64,000 nt of DNA from Henriciella sp. (GCA_021776655.1 JAJFFK010000034.1:1-64000), one strand, 5' to 3'. Shown: positions 25,492 through 35,179, numbered from the stretch's first letter. Program-made: numbers and translations. The notes: generated from the sequence alone by a model not told the origin.

Positions 25492-26313
25492 TTAGGTCCC
25501 GGTCCACTTGGCTGGGCGCTTGCCGAGGAAGGCTTTGATGCCTTCCTTGTAGTCGTCTTGCTTGACCATGTCTGAAAGCAGCGCGTTGGCCTCTTTGACC
25601 GAGGCGCCGACATCGCGGTGAAAATCCAGATAGGTCTGACGCCGCGATTGGCGCAGCGCTTCGGGCGAGACGCGGGTGATCAAGTCACGCGCATAGGCAC
25701 GTGTCTCGGCAAGCAAGTCTTCGGCCGGAATGAGGCGATGGATCAGGCCGATAGCATGGGCTTCATCGGTCAGGAATTTACGGCTCGACAGGAGCAGTTC
25801 CATCGCCCGCGCGCCGCCAATTAGACGTGGCAACAGCCATGACAGGCCATATTCGGCGGGCAGATTGAGCGGACCATGCGCTGTGGTTAGCTTCGCGCCG
25901 GGGACAGCAAACCGGATATCGGCATAACAAGCCAGCACCAGACCGACACCCGCCGCCGCACCGTTGATCGCGGCGATGACGGGTTTTGACAGGGCGAAAT
26001 GATAGGCGAAGTCTTGGCTGAACGCCGCGATATCCGGTGTGCCGGGCGTGACCATATCAGGCGCAGTGCCCGCATCATACGATCCAGATTTTGAATGGCC
26101 TTCAAGCGCCCCGGAATCCCCGCCAACGCAGAAATGCTTGCCCTCGCCGGTCACAATAATCATCCGAGCGGTGGGATCGCGGTCAGCCTGATCGAGCAGA
26201 TAGCGATACTCAGTATGCATCCGCCCGGTCCAGGCATTGCTGCGATGCGGGCGCGCCAAACTGATCGTCGCAATCGCATCTTCAACCGCATAAGTCGTGG
26301 CTTTCAGGTCCAT
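25492..26313 (-). CDS. Enoyl-CoA hydratase/isomerase family protein
   Basis: A 273-residue crotonase-fold protein. The oxyanion-hole segments GKHFCVGGD (about residues 75-83) and INGAAAGVGLVLACYADIRFA (about 121-141) are in place. The glutamate expected at the catalytic position of true hydratases is not clear from the sequence, so an isomerase, hydrolase or other crotonase activity is possible. TAAGGAGCC lies 6 bases before the ATG at 26313, which fixes the start. It probably acts on an acyl-CoA in fatty acid or aromatic acid breakdown. Confidence 0.88.
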   Translation of the reverse strand: MDLKATTYAVEDAIATISLARPHRSNAWTGRMHTEYRYLLDQADRDPTARMIIVTGEGKHFCVGGDSGALEGHSKSGSYDAGTAPDMVTPGTPDIAAFSQDFAYHFALSKPVIAAINGAAAGVGLVLACYADIRFAVPGAKLTTAHGPLNLPAEYGLSWLLPRLIGGARAMELLLSSRKFLTDEAHAIGLIHRLIPAEDLLAETRAYARDLITRVSPEALRQSRRQTYLDFHRDVGASVKEANALLSDMVKQDDYKEGIKAFLGKRPAKWTGT

Positions 26314-26601
26314 TTGAGGCTCCTTATTGGCCTTGTGCATAGCGCTATGCGGCAGGTCTTTCAAAGCCGCCCTTTGTCGCGATAATCGAGCCGCTAAGCG
26401 GTCGCTGCTTTCGCCGATGAGTTACCAGCAACAATCACTTTCCAAAACGCTCTAGATATGCGACATGCGCGCGCTTGAGGTGAGCTTCCCATGCTCTCTA
26501 GCCCGGCTGGACGACATCCCGGCTTTGGCTGAATGGCGCGGGGCCCGTCTCAAACGTAAGTGAAACGGCCATTTGGCCTTATAAAAAAGAGAGTATGCAC
26601 G

Positions 26602-26871
26602 ATGTCGATCACACTTGAGCGTAAAGCTGAACTGATCAAGAAATTTGCCCGCACCGACGGTGATACGGGTAGCCCGGAAGTCCAAGTCGCGATCCTGACA
26701 GAACGGATCAACAATCTAACCGGACACTTCCAAACCAATAAGAAAGATAATCATTCGCGCCGTGGTCTGCTGACCATGGTTGCGACACGACGTAAGCTTC
26801 TCGACTATGTGAAGCGCAAGGAAGAGGCGCGCTATTCCGCCCTCATCGAAGCCCTCGGCATCCGCCGGTAG
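26602..26871 (+). CDS. rpsO: 30S ribosomal protein uS15
   Basis: An 89-residue small-subunit protein that binds 16S rRNA at the three-way junction. The sequence [35 protein letters not shown] and the [22 protein letters not shown] segment are fully typical. The ATG at 26602 follows AAAGAGAG. The 288-base region before it (26314-26601) has no convincing gene, but ends in an AT-rich leader with a small GGCC-ATTT-GGCC hairpin. pnp follows after an intervening terminator, as in the usual rpsO-pnp pair. Confidence 0.96.
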   Translation: MSITLERKAELIKKFARTDGDTGSPEVQVAILTERINNLTGHFQTNKKDNHSRRGLLTMVATRRKLLDYVKRKEEARYSALIEALGIRR

Positions 26872-26881
26872 GTTTCAAATC

Positions 26882-26916
26882 AGCCCGCCGATCATGGGGA
26901 TCTGGCGGGCTTTTTC
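26882..26916 (+). terminator. Rho-independent terminator between rpsO and pnp
   Basis: AGCCCGCC and GGCGGGCT form an 8-bp stem with a loop of about 14 bases, followed by TTTTT. In enterobacteria the rpsO-pnp gap also holds a partial terminator and an RNase III site, so this may attenuate and not fully end transcription. Confidence 0.85.
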
Positions 26917-26940
26917 GTATGAAATTGAAAGAACGAACGC

Positions 26941-29061
26941 ATGTTTGATAAACACTCAGTCTCGCTGGAATGGGCCGGCCGGACATTGACAATTGAAACG
27001 GGCCAGGTTGCCCGCCAAGCCGATGGCGCTGTGATGATCACCTATGGTGACACCACGCTGCTGGCGACCGCCACATTCGCCAAGAAAGCGAAACCGGGAC
27101 AAGACTTCTTCCCGCTGACGGTCAACTATATGGAAAAATACTACGCTTCGGGCCGTATCCCAGGTGGCTTCTTCAAGCGTGAAGGCCGCCCGACCGAGAA
27201 AGAGACACTGACGTCTCGCCTGATCGATCGTCCGATCCGCCCGCTCTTCGTCTCTGGCTTCAAAAACGAAGTTCAAGTCGTGCTGACCGCAATGTCTTAC
27301 GACCTTGAAAACGATCCGGATATTATCGGGATGATTGGCGCTTCGGCGGCTCTGGTCCTGTCTGGCGCGCCGTTCATGGGGCCGATTGGCGCTGCGCGCG
27401 TTGGCTACAAGGATGGCGAATATATCATCAACCCACTGATCGATGATCTGCCTGATTCAGAGCTGGATCTGGTTGTTGCCGGTACGCAAGACGCCGTGAT
27501 GATGGTTGAATCGCAAGCCAAAGAACTGTCCGAGGAGATTATGCTCGGCGCGGTTATGGCTGGACACGAAGCGATGCAGCCGGTGATCGATGCGATCATC
27601 AAGCTGGCTGAAGCAGCTGCAAAAGAGCCATTTGAGTTTGCGGCAGAAGATCTGTCAGCGGAACTGAAAGACATTCAGAAGCTGGTTGGTAAAGACCTGT
27701 CAAAAGCCTACGCCCTGACAGAGAAGCTTGAGCGTCAGGACGCTATTGGCCTTGCCAAGACGAAAGCCCACGAAGCTTTGGTTGCGACCGAAGAGAAGCC
27801 AGACGTCATGACGGGCGACACATTCAAGTCGGCCTTCAAAAAGGCTGAAGCGGCGGTTGTTCGCGGTGACATTCTCAAGACCAGTAAGCGGATTGATGGT
27901 CGGTCACTCGATCAAGTTCGCCCCATCATTGCACAAGTTGGCTTCCTGCCCCGCACGCACGGCTCTTCGCTGTTCACGCGCGGTGAGACCCAAGCGGTCT
28001 GTGTTGCCACGCTGGGCACATCAGATGATGAGCAATTCATTGATGGGCTCGATGGCCTGCACAAAGAAAAGTTCATGCTGCACTACAATTTCCCGCCATA
28101 TTCGGTTGGGGAAACGGGCCGTATGGGTGGCACCAACCGCCGCGAAACCGGCCACGGTAAACTGGCTTGGCGCGCGCTGAAAGCTGTCCTGCCGGATCAC
28201 GAAGACTTCCCTTACACCATCCGTATGGTGTCAGAGATTACCGAGTCTAACGGCTCGTCTTCAATGGCGACGGTTTGTGGCTGTTCATTGGCGATGATGG
28301 ATGCCGGTGTTCCGCTAAAGCGCCCCGTGTCTGGTATCGCGATGGGTCTGATCAAAGACGGCGACGATATTGCAGTTCTGTCGGATATCCTCGGCGACGA
28401 AGATCACCTCGGCGATATGGATTTCAAAGTGGCCGGGACCGAAGCGGGTCTGACCAGCTTGCAAATGGACATCAAGATTGCCGGTATCACCAAAGATATC
28501 ATGCACACCGCGCTGGAACAGGCGAAAGCTGGTCGTGCGCACATCCTTGGCGAAATGGCTAAAGGTCTCGACCACACACGTGATGAGCTGGCTGACAACG
28601 CCCCACAAATGGAAGTCATCAAAGTGCCTTCCGACAAGATCCGTGACATTATCGGATCGGGCGGCAAGGTGATCCGTGGGATCGTTGAAGAGTCTGGCGC
28701 GAAAGTGAATATTGATGACGAAGGTACGGTGCAGGTATCTGCAACCGACCGCGAAAGCATCGATAAAGCTCTGAAAATGATCAAGGAGATCGTGGCTGAG
28801 CCGGAAGTTGGCGAGATTTACGAAGGCAAGGTCGTATCGATCAAGGACTTCGGGGCATTCGTGAACTTCTTCGGGCCTAAAGATGGCCTGGTTCATGTCA
28901 GCCAAATGGCGAATGAGCGGATCGGTCACCCGAAAGACGTCGTGTCGGAAGGCCAGACGGTTTATGTGAAGCTGATGGGCTTTGACGATCGCGGTAAAGT
29001 TCGCCTGTCGATGAAGAATGTCGATCAGGAAACTGGCAAAGAAGTATCTGCTGAAGAATAG
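26941..29061 (+). CDS. pnp: Polyribonucleotide nucleotidyltransferase (PNPase)
   Basis: A 706-residue 3'-5' phosphorolytic exonuclease that acts in RNA decay, usually with RNase E. The two RNase PH core domains are visible (first [18 protein letters not shown]..., second [34 protein letters not shown]), joined by a helical linker at about residues 220-320. The KH domain is near 558-625 ([16 protein letters not shown]) and the S1 domain near 620-690 ([28 protein letters not shown]). It is followed by the terminator at 29086-29116. Confidence 0.97.
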   Translation: MFDKHSVSLEWAGRTLTIETGQVARQADGAVMITYGDTTLLATATFAKKAKPGQDFFPLTVNYMEKYYASGRIPGGFFKREGRPTEKETLTSRLIDRPIRPLFVSGFKNEVQVVLTAMSYDLENDPDIIGMIGASAALVLSGAPFMGPIGAARVGYKDGEYIINPLIDDLPDSELDLVVAGTQDAVMMVESQAKELSEEIMLGAVMAGHEAMQPVIDAIIKLAEAAAKEPFEFAAEDLSAELKDIQKLVGKDLSKAYALTEKLERQDAIGLAKTKAHEALVATEEKPDVMTGDTFKSAFKKAEAAVVRGDILKTSKRIDGRSLDQVRPIIAQVGFLPRTHGSSLFTRGETQAVCVATLGTSDDEQFIDGLDGLHKEKFMLHYNFPPYSVGETGRMGGTNRRETGHGKLAWRALKAVLPDHEDFPYTIRMVSEITESNGSSSMATVCGCSLAMMDAGVPLKRPVSGIAMGLIKDGDDIAVLSDILGDEDHLGDMDFKVAGTEAGLTSLQMDIKIAGITKDIMHTALEQAKAGRAHILGEMAKGLDHTRDELADNAPQMEVIKVPSDKIRDIIGSGGKVIRGIVEESGAKVNIDDEGTVQVSATDRESIDKALKMIKEIVAEPEVGEIYEGKVVSIKDFGAFVNFFGPKDGLVHVSQMANERIGHPKDVVSEGQTVYVKLMGFDDRGKVRLSMKNVDQETGKEVSAEE

Positions 29062-29085
29062 GCTTTCAGGCCAATCTGAAAATTC

Positions 29086-29116
29086 AAAGGCCGCTCCATC
29101 CGGGGCGGCCTTTTTG
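29086..29116 (+). terminator. Rho-independent terminator of pnp
   Basis: AAAGGCCGC pairs with GCGGCCTTT across a loop of about 10 bases, and TTTTTG follows. It is 25 bases after the pnp stop. Confidence 0.88.
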
Positions 29117-29130
29117 TGTGGGGAAGGCAT

Positions 29131-29234
29131 GTTTTCGCTCACCGCTATTCCTCGCCGGCGCGAGGGCCTGCGCGGACGCGGCGCATTGGCGCCAGGTCGC
29201 GCTTGCGACCGGAGTATTTCCACCAAATAGAAAT
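29131..29234 (+). repeat. Three-hairpin intergenic repeat, family B copy 1
   Basis: The core reads GTTTTCGCTCACCGCTATT, then stem 1 CCTCGC/GCGAGG, a CGCGGCGC/GCGCC stem 2 and stem 3 GGTCGC-GCTT-GCGACC. AGTATTTC and GAAATACT flank the last few bases as a further inverted repeat. It fills the space between convergent pnp and the minus-strand gene at 29236. Further copies are at 33435-33521 (minus) and 51501-51591 (plus). Confidence 0.75.
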
Positions 29235-29235
29235 A

Positions 29236-29637
29236 CTAGCCCCAATTCATGCCGATTGCCTTTTTCATCCAGTCGGCGAATGTGTCTGGCTTTTCAAGCG
29301 ATTTCGGGTCGAGCGTACCAAAAGCGACAATCGCACCGTCGCGGCCTTCAAGGCGGATGCCGCGCAACTGTTCATTGGTCCAGTTCCACTCATTCTTCTT
29401 GGGATCAATCATCAGCATGACTTTCTCACCGCCCTTGCCATCGAGGTCGCGCCCGAACACCAGGCCATAGACTTTCTCACGGCCCCATAGACCGCTGGAA
29501 TGGGCTTGGCGTTTGCCATCGAGCAAGACCTCGTCCCAGAACAAGGTTCGACGCCATTGCAGGACGTGCATCTGGTCACCCTTGATGATCTTGATATCAA
29601 CTTGGCGAAGGCTGATGCGAACGATCTCTGCATGCAT
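29236..29637 (-). CDS. Protein of unknown function
   Basis: A 133-residue protein with no signal peptide or membrane helix. It is rich in tryptophan and charged residues, with alternating strand-like segments (DIKIIKGDQMHVLQWRRTLFWDEVLLDGKRQ, then GREKVYGLVFGRDLDGKGGEKVMLMIDP). The GKGGEKVMLMID and FADWMKKAIGMNWG parts suggest a compact beta domain followed by a helix. I do not recognise the family. Start choice is uncertain; a second in-frame Met occurs at residue 23. It is convergent with pnp. Confidence 0.55.
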   Translation of the reverse strand: MHAEIVRISLRQVDIKIIKGDQMHVLQWRRTLFWDEVLLDGKRQAHSSGLWGREKVYGLVFGRDLDGKGGEKVMLMIDPKKNEWNWTNEQLRGIRLEGRDGAIVAFGTLDPKSLEKPDTFADWMKKAIGMNWG

Positions 29638-29689
29638 AGCGGCGAGTCCTTATTGATAATCAATAACACTTTGCATCATATCAGGCAAG

Positions 29690-29716
29690 AAAAAACCCGG
29701 CCTTGCAGCCGGGTTT
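29690..29716 (-). terminator. Rho-independent terminator
   Basis: On the minus strand AACCCGG and CCGGGTT form a 7-bp stem around an 8-base loop, then TTTT. It is placed 26 bases beyond the stop of the exported protein gene at 29742. Confidence 0.85.
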
Positions 29717-29741
29717 CCAAGTTTAACTCGATTGCAGGCGC

Positions 29742-30071
29742 CTATTCCTCAACCGCTGTGATGGTCGCAGTTCCGCCGCCGCCTATCGATAGCGTGTAGG
29801 CTATGCTTTCGCCGACCGCACCCGTTCCAGCTTCAGCAAAGGTTGCGCAAACCTCTCCGGTCTCCGGAATTTCAGCGCAAAGCTTGAGGGCTTCCTCGTC
29901 GTAGGTGTAGGCCAGTGTCGAGCCATCCGCCATGGCTGCAGTGCCTTCATCATCAAATGTCATGACGGTTGTAGTGCCGTCGTCGCTGGCGAATGAAACC
30001 GTCATCGAAGCGGCAAAAGCTGGCGCGGCAAACAGGGCAACGGCCGCTGTACTGATCAGTAATTTCTTCAT
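29742..30071 (-). CDS. Small exported protein
   Basis: A 109-residue exported protein. The signal peptide MKKLLISTAAVALFAAPAFA ends at residue 20. The mature chain is very acidic and glycine/threonine-rich (MTVSFASDDGTTTVMTFDDEGTAAMADGSTLAYTYDEE), with two cysteines spaced for a disulfide and a GGGGTATIT-like tail. It looks like a small beta-rich periplasmic protein. Function unknown. The terminator at 29690-29716 closes the transcript. Confidence 0.65.
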   Translation of the reverse strand: MKKLLISTAAVALFAAPAFAASMTVSFASDDGTTTVMTFDDEGTAAMADGSTLAYTYDEEALKLCAEIPETGEVCATFAEAGTGAVGESIAYTLSIGGGGTATITAVEE

Positions 30072-30161
30072 TGGATTTCGATCTCCCGATAGTGTCTCAT
30101 TGGCCAACAATATGGCCGATACCGATAGGGTTAACCCAATCTCAGCTCCCTAGCAAATGCA

Positions 30162-30545
30162 TCAGGCCTTGCGCTGCGACACAGACAGGACATTGCCGTC
30201 CGGGTCTTTGAACCAGAGGATTTGCGCGCCGCCATCAGGCGTTGTCCAAACCCCGCGCTGATCCTGATCCATCCCGTCATAGCGGGTAAACGCCACGCCC
30301 TTGCCCGACAAAGCCGTATGCGCCGCGCCGATATCGCTGACCTGCCAGTCCAGAACCGTGAACGGTTGCGGCGTGTATTCTGGCACTTTTGACAGGCGCA
30401 GCTCTGTCCCGGTCAAAGGATAGACCAGCGCGAAGGGGCTATCTTCTGTCAGCGACAGACCAAGCACGCCCTCATAGAATGCGCGTGCCGCATCAGCATT
30501 AGTTGTGGCAAGAAAAATTGTCGGCTTGGCCTGCGTCAGATCCAT
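30162..30545 (-). CDS. VOC-family (glyoxalase/dioxygenase fold) protein
   Basis: A 127-residue single-domain VOC protein. It shows two babbb modules: IFLATTNADAARAFYEGVLGLSLTED with LVYPLTGTELRLSKV, then VLDWQVSDIGAAHTALSGKGVAFTRYDG with TTPDGGAQILWFKDPDGNVLSVSQ. The DPDGN motif is typical of the family. Which small molecule it handles is unclear. It is probably in the same direction as, and 61 bases from, folE, which lies upstream. Confidence 0.85.
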   Translation of the reverse strand: MDLTQAKPTIFLATTNADAARAFYEGVLGLSLTEDSPFALVYPLTGTELRLSKVPEYTPQPFTVLDWQVSDIGAAHTALSGKGVAFTRYDGMDQDQRGVWTTPDGGAQILWFKDPDGNVLSVSQRKA

Positions 30546-30605
30546 GCAACCCTCCCTTGAGCGCCAACAGTGTCAACACCCCAAGCGAAGGCGTCAAGGT
30601 GTGGT

Positions 30606-31223
30606 CTATTCCGTCATCCGCAGGAAGCGGTTACGCAGGTCTTTGTCGGTCTTGAACACGCCGGTGAACTGCGTCGTGACTGTCGTGACATCCTTGTGAT
30701 GCACCCCGCGCGTCGACATGCACTGGTGCTCCGCATCAATCATTACCGCAACCCCCATTGGCGCAAGACTTTCGGTGATCGCATCGCAAATCTGCGCCGT
30801 CATCGTCTCTTGCGTCTGCAGGCGCTTGGCGAAAATTTCGACCACGCGCGCCAGTTTAGAAATACCAACAACTGCCTGGGTCGGCATATAGGCGACAAAA
30901 GCCTTGCCGATGAACGGGGCCATATGGTGCTCGCAATGGCTTTCAACGTCGATATTCTTGAGCATGACGATATCGTCATAGCCCTGAACGTCAGCAAAGG
31001 TCCGCGAGAGGTATTTTACCGGGTCCTCGGTATAGCCCGAAAACCATTCAGTATAGGCCTTCACGACGCGCTTTGGCGTATCGAGCAAGCCTTCACGGTT
31101 GGGGTCGTCGCCGGCCCACGCAATCAGCGTACGCACAGCTTCCATTGCCTCTTCCTGCGAGGGGCGAGCCACCTCATCGGCAGGCACAATGGCGTCTTGG
31201 GGAGTGATGGCATCCATAGCCAT
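30606..31223 (-). CDS. folE: GTP cyclohydrolase I
   Basis: A 205-residue enzyme that converts GTP to dihydroneopterin triphosphate, the first step to folate and also to the preQ0 precursor. The zinc and active-site residues are in order: VESHCEHHMAPF, then RLQTQETMTAQI, then IDAEHQCMSTRGV with the last zinc cysteine. EGLLDTPKRVVKAY and GISKLARVVEIFAKR are also diagnostic. The start at 31223 (MAMDAIT) is used; 31217 is equally likely. Together with queF elsewhere in this window it supplies the 7-deazaguanine pathway. Confidence 0.96.
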   Translation of the reverse strand: MAMDAITPQDAIVPADEVARPSQEEAMEAVRTLIAWAGDDPNREGLLDTPKRVVKAYTEWFSGYTEDPVKYLSRTFADVQGYDDIVMLKNIDVESHCEHHMAPFIGKAFVAYMPTQAVVGISKLARVVEIFAKRLQTQETMTAQICDAITESLAPMGVAVMIDAEHQCMSTRGVHHKDVTTVTTQFTGVFKTDKDLRNRFLRMTE

Positions 31224-31395
31224 GTTAATAATCCTTGGTCTGAGGGACGGAGGTCGAGCCGAGCCGAAATTGAAGCTTATCACAGCCTCCAACCGTACCG
31301 GACTTAACGCCCGCCCGAGATTGTACCCTCAGGGCGATGCAGAGAACATAGGTGCAAACGATGAATATTTCCAGACTCATCCTGCGGTAGGCATG

Positions 31396-31438
31396 ACAGT
31401 TTGGACCGTTTCGCTTATGTGAAAGCGTTTCAAACTGT
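31396..31438. promoter_or_regulatory. Long inverted repeat in the folE/ABC exporter gap
   Basis: ACAGTTTG (31396-31403) and CAAACTGT (31431-31438) are perfect inverted 8-mers, and CGCTT/AAGCG pair inside them. It is the only notable structure in the 314-base gap 31224-31537 between divergent folE and the ABC exporter gene. An operator or hairpin in the exporter leader is possible; no function is established. Confidence 0.4.
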
Positions 31439-31537
31439 GTAACACGTCTGCAAATACTCCGGTGCTGAACCTAGCTGATACCTGACAGCCGCTCGAAGAA
31501 ATCTTGTAAACTTGTCGTGAAAGGGTCCGCAGACCGA

Positions 31538-33415
31538 ATGACAGACCAATCTCAATCAGTCCCTGGCGGGCAAGTCAGTGCCGATCGCGGCGCTGTATTT
31601 GCCTCCGAGATGGAGCAAGACAAAGCCCATCGCGAGAAGGCCCGCAGCGCCAAGCCCTTGCGCCGTCTGCTACCTTTCATACTGGCCTATCCAGGGCTGC
31701 TGGCGGCCTTTGCGGTGTTCCTGTTTCTCGCCTCGGCCCTGACGCTGGCCTTGCCGGGCGCGTTTCGCCTGGTCGTCGATTGCGGATTTGGCGGGGCTGC
31801 AGAGTCGGCTCATTGTCGCCAATTTGCCCTCGGCACAAATCTGTCTGCCTATTTCATTGGCGGAATGATCGTTGCGGTCCTGCTCGGACTGGCCAGCGCC
31901 TTGCGCTATTATTTCATTAGCCGGCTCGGTGAACGCGTCATCGCGGATCTGCGCCGTGCGGTCTATGATCATCTGCTCGATCTCAGCCCAGGATTTTATG
32001 CCCGTACCCAGACCGGCGAAGTGTTGTCGCGCCTGACCACGGATACGACCCTGATCCAGACCGTGATCGGATCGTCGATTTCAGTTGCCATGCGCACGGT
32101 GGCAACCACGCTCGGCGCGCTGGTTCTGATGGTGATTGTCAGCTGGAAACTCGCTTTATTGGTCATGGCGGTTGGCCCAGTGATCATTGTTCCGATGATG
32201 CTGTTCGGACGCCGGGTTCAGCGCCTGTCACGGACCAGTCAGGACAATCTGGCGACAGCCTCGGCGCGGGCCAGCGAAGCCTTGCGGGCGATTGAAACGG
32301 TGCAGGCTTTTACCCGCGAAACTGAAGAGCGGGCGCATTTTTCTGGCGCGGTTGAGGCGACATTCGACGTCGCCTTGCGCCGTATTCGCGTGCGCGCTTT
32401 CATGACCGCTGCGATCTTCTCGTCAATTCTGGCGGGCCTGATTGGCGCGCTCTGGTTTGGCGCCGTGCAGGTTCAAGACGGCGGCATTACGCCCGGCGCG
32501 ATGACGCAATTTGTGATGTATGCCTTTGTCGCCGTCAGCGGCGTCGGCTTGCTAACCGAAACCTATGCCGAGATCATGCGCGCCGCCGGAGCGACCGAGC
32601 GTTTGATGGAGATATTGGCCTCAACTTCGGACGTTACCGTAGCAGACACGCCAACGCCCCTGCCCAACCCCGTCAAGGGTGCCATGCGCTTCGACAAGGT
32701 GAGCTTTGCCTACCCTGCGCGGCCCGACACGGCCGCCTTGCGCAATGTGTCCTTCAGCGTAGAGCCGGGCCAAACCGTTGCTCTGGTTGGTCCGTCTGGC
32801 GCAGGCAAAAGCACCATGTTCCAGTTACTACTGCGCCTATATGATCCACAATCAGGGTACATCTGCGTCGATGGTGTGGATATTCGCCAAACAGATCCGT
32901 CAAAGCTCAGGAATGCCCTCTCGATTGTGCAGCAAAACGCACCGCTATTTTCAGGCTCTGCGAGTGACAATATTCGGTTTGGCCGAACCGCGGCGAGCCA
33001 GGCGCAAGTGATTGCCGCCGCCAAGGCTGCAAATGCGCATGAGTTCATCAGCGCACTGCCAGACGGTTATGATACCCCGCTGGGTGAGAGTGCAGCGACG
33101 CTTTCGGGCGGGCAACGCCAGCGCATCGCCATCGCCCGCGCCATCCTGCGTGACGCCTCGGTCCTGTTGCTCGATGAGGCGACCAGCGCGCTCGATTCTG
33201 AAAGCGAACGCGCCATCCAGGATGCATTTGAGGCGCTTTCGGCTGATCGCACAACGATTGTCATCGCGCACAGGTTGGCGACGGTTCTGAAAGCCGATGT
33301 GATCGCGGTGATGGAAGATGGTCAGATCATCGATCAGGGATCGCACGCCGACTTGCTCGCACGCGGCGGCCTGTATGCGCGCCTGGTTGAGTTGCAATTC
33401 GGGGTTCAGGTCTGA
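31538..33415 (+). CDS. ABC exporter, fused membrane and ATPase domains
   Basis: A 625-residue half-transporter that works as a dimer. Six membrane helices span about residues 45-335 (first LLPFILAYPGLLAAFAVFLFLASALTLAL), with the SRLGERVIADLRRAVYDHLLDLSPGFYARTQTGEVLSRLTTDT intracellular segment typical of MsbA/ATM-type exporters. The ATPase half has Walker A GPSGAGKST, signature LSGGQRQRIAIARAI, Walker B SVLLLDEATSAL and the switch histidine in IVIAHRLAT. A cysteine-containing loop (DCGFGGAAESAHCRQ) after the first helix is unusual. The ATG at 31538 is preferred to the GTG at 31517. Substrate unknown. Confidence 0.9.
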   Translation: MTDQSQSVPGGQVSADRGAVFASEMEQDKAHREKARSAKPLRRLLPFILAYPGLLAAFAVFLFLASALTLALPGAFRLVVDCGFGGAAESAHCRQFALGTNLSAYFIGGMIVAVLLGLASALRYYFISRLGERVIADLRRAVYDHLLDLSPGFYARTQTGEVLSRLTTDTTLIQTVIGSSISVAMRTVATTLGALVLMVIVSWKLALLVMAVGPVIIVPMMLFGRRVQRLSRTSQDNLATASARASEALRAIETVQAFTRETEERAHFSGAVEATFDVALRRIRVRAFMTAAIFSSILAGLIGALWFGAVQVQDGGITPGAMTQFVMYAFVAVSGVGLLTETYAEIMRAAGATERLMEILASTSDVTVADTPTPLPNPVKGAMRFDKVSFAYPARPDTAALRNVSFSVEPGQTVALVGPSGAGKSTMFQLLLRLYDPQSGYICVDGVDIRQTDPSKLRNALSIVQQNAPLFSGSASDNIRFGRTAASQAQVIAAAKAANAHEFISALPDGYDTPLGESAATLSGGQRQRIAIARAILRDASVLLLDEATSALDSESERAIQDAFEALSADRTTIVIAHRLATVLKADVIAVMEDGQIIDQGSHADLLARGGLYARLVELQFGVQV

Positions 33416-33434
33416 TCTGGCCTGTTTCCCAAAA

Positions 33435-33521
33435 CCCCCGGTCGCAAGCGCGACCCGGCGCTAATGCGCCGCGCCCGCGCAGGCTCTCAGCGTAAGCTGA
33501 GAAATAGCCGTGAGCGAAAAC
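33435..33521 (-). repeat. Three-hairpin intergenic repeat, family B copy 2
   Basis: On the minus strand it runs GTTTTCGCTCACGGCTATT, stem CTCAGC-TTAC-GCTGAG, a GCGGCGC/GCGCCG stem, then the GGTCGCGCTTGCGACCGG hairpin. It lies between the ABC exporter and the convergent amidase, matching the placement of the other two copies. Confidence 0.75.
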
Positions 33522-33550
33522 AGATTACAAGGTAGCACAGACAGAAAATA

Positions 33551-35179
33551 CTACTCGCCGCTGCCAACCTGCATGGCTGCTGCGATCTCGGGGCGCGCTT
33601 CTGCATCGATCAGATAGTGCGGCTCTACCCGCATTTTGCTGGCCTGCTCATAGGCATACCCCCAAGACAAAATGCTGGCATCTGCATCCATCGGCCCCAT
33701 GATGGACAAGCCGATCGGAACACCGTGCACATCGCCCATTGGGACGGTAATATGCGGATAGCCAGCAATCGCAGCGAGATACCCTGCCCCCGACCAATTT
33801 GGCCAGACATCGCCGTTAACCGGGTCGACACGCGGCGACAGCGGCCCGGACGGAGCGACGAGCATTTGCACGTCATAATCTGCCAGCAAGGCATCGATCC
33901 CTTGCGCGCGGGTGGCCGACTGAATCGCATCGCGGGCGCGGATATAGTCTGGGTCATCAAGCTCACCGAGCGCATCGGATGCTTCAAATATATCCTGGTT
34001 GAACAAGGCCAATTCAACCTCGGCATGCGCCTGATTGAAGGCAATCAGTTCGGTCAGGCTAGACACTGTCACAGCCGGCGCAGCCGCTGCGAGGTATTCG
34101 TTCAGGGTCGCCTTGAACTCATATTCCAACACAGAAAGGGCATCGCCCCAGAAATTATCGGCGCTGAGCTGAAAGCTCTCAATCTCGACCAGTTCAGCGC
34201 CTGCCGCTTCAAGGATGCGCAGGGCCCCACTAAAGCGATCATTGATATCGCCGTTCGAGCCCACCGAGAACCGCATCACGCCGATACGGGTGCCGGCAAG
34301 TGACCCCGTATCGAGCCCGGAAACGTAATCTGTCTTGGCCGCGCCGGTGGCCATCGCGCTGAGCAACATCGCTGCGCCGCGCACAGTTTTGGTCATCGGA
34401 CCGGCTGTATCCTGCGAGCCTGAAATCGGGATGATATATTGCTGCGAGACCAGACCAACGCTTGGCTTGAAGCCGACAATACCGTTGACATTGGCCGGGC
34501 AGATCACCGAACCATTGGTCTCTGTTCCAACTGCAGCAGCGGTCAGTGACGCGGCAATTGCTGCACCTGAGCCAGAGCTTGACCCGCACGGCGAGCGATC
34601 CATCATATGCGGGTTACGCACCTGTCCGCCAAGCGCCGACCAGCCGCTAATCGACGCGTTGGAGCGAAAATTTGCCCATTGGCTGAGATTGGTTTTGCCA
34701 AGGATCACCGCGCCCCCAGAACGAAACCCAGCCACCAAGGGGCTATCGCGGCCCGTGACATTATCCTTCAGCGCCAATGCCCCGGCCGTGGTTGCGATCG
34801 GGTCGAGGGTCTCGATATTGTCTTTCAGCAAGACCGGCACGCCGTCGAGTGGGCCGAGGCTGTCGCCCACAGCGCGGCGGGCATCGCTGGCTTGCGCCTG
34901 AGCCAACGCATCAGGGTTGAGCGCGAGGACGCTTTGCAGCGTTGGCCCGGCTCGATCAACCGCGTCGATCCGGTCAAGATAGGCTTGCGTCAAGTCGACG
35001 GAGGTTACCTCGCCTGCTGCTAAAGCTTCGGCGATCTCAGGCAGCGTTTTCGCGGTCCAGCCCGTCGCTTCATATGAGTGCGGTGTTTCGGGCATTGCAA
35101 TATCCGTTTGCGGTGCGTTTTGCGCGGAACATGCCGCGAGTACAATCGCCGAGGCGAGAACTGGAATGAGGCGGCGCAT
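33551..35179 (-). CDS. Amidase-signature family lipoprotein
   Basis: A 542-residue exported amidase. The N-terminus carries a lipobox (VLAAC, cysteine near residue 17). The amidase signature is complete: a Lys in PVLLKDNIE, the serine-rich GSSSGSGAAIAASLTAAAVGTETNGS segment with its cis-Ser and nucleophilic Ser, then GIVGFKPSVGLVS. It should hydrolyse amide bonds of a small substrate in the periplasm or outer membrane. The ATG at 35179 is chosen so that the signal peptide is terminal. Its upstream neighbour is a DsbA-like isomerase, 29 bases away. Confidence 0.92.
   Translation of the reverse strand: MRRLIPVLASAIVLAACSAQNAPQTDIAMPETPHSYEATGWTAKTLPEIAEALAAGEVTSVDLTQAYLDRIDAVDRAGPTLQSVLALNPDALAQAQASDARRAVGDSLGPLDGVPVLLKDNIETLDPIATTAGALALKDNVTGRDSPLVAGFRSGGAVILGKTNLSQWANFRSNASISGWSALGGQVRNPHMMDRSPCGSSSGSGAAIAASLTAAAVGTETNGSVICPANVNGIVGFKPSVGLVSQQYIIPISGSQDTAGPMTKTVRGAAMLLSAMATGAAKTDYVSGLDTGSLAGTRIGVMRFSVGSNGDINDRFSGALRILEAAGAELVEIESFQLSADNFWGDALSVLEYEFKATLNEYLAAAAPAVTVSSLTELIAFNQAHAEVELALFNQDIFEASDALGELDDPDYIRARDAIQSATRAQGIDALLADYDVQMLVAPSGPLSPRVDPVNGDVWPNWSGAGYLAAIAGYPHITVPMGDVHGVPIGLSIMGPMDADASILSWGYAYEQASKMRVEPHYLIDAEARPEIAAAMQVGSGE

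Noticed and set aside
26464-26565. Short frame starting ATGCGCGCGCTTG in the rpsO upstream gap
   Set aside because: About 32 residues, no ribosome site, no recognisable pattern; probably chance.
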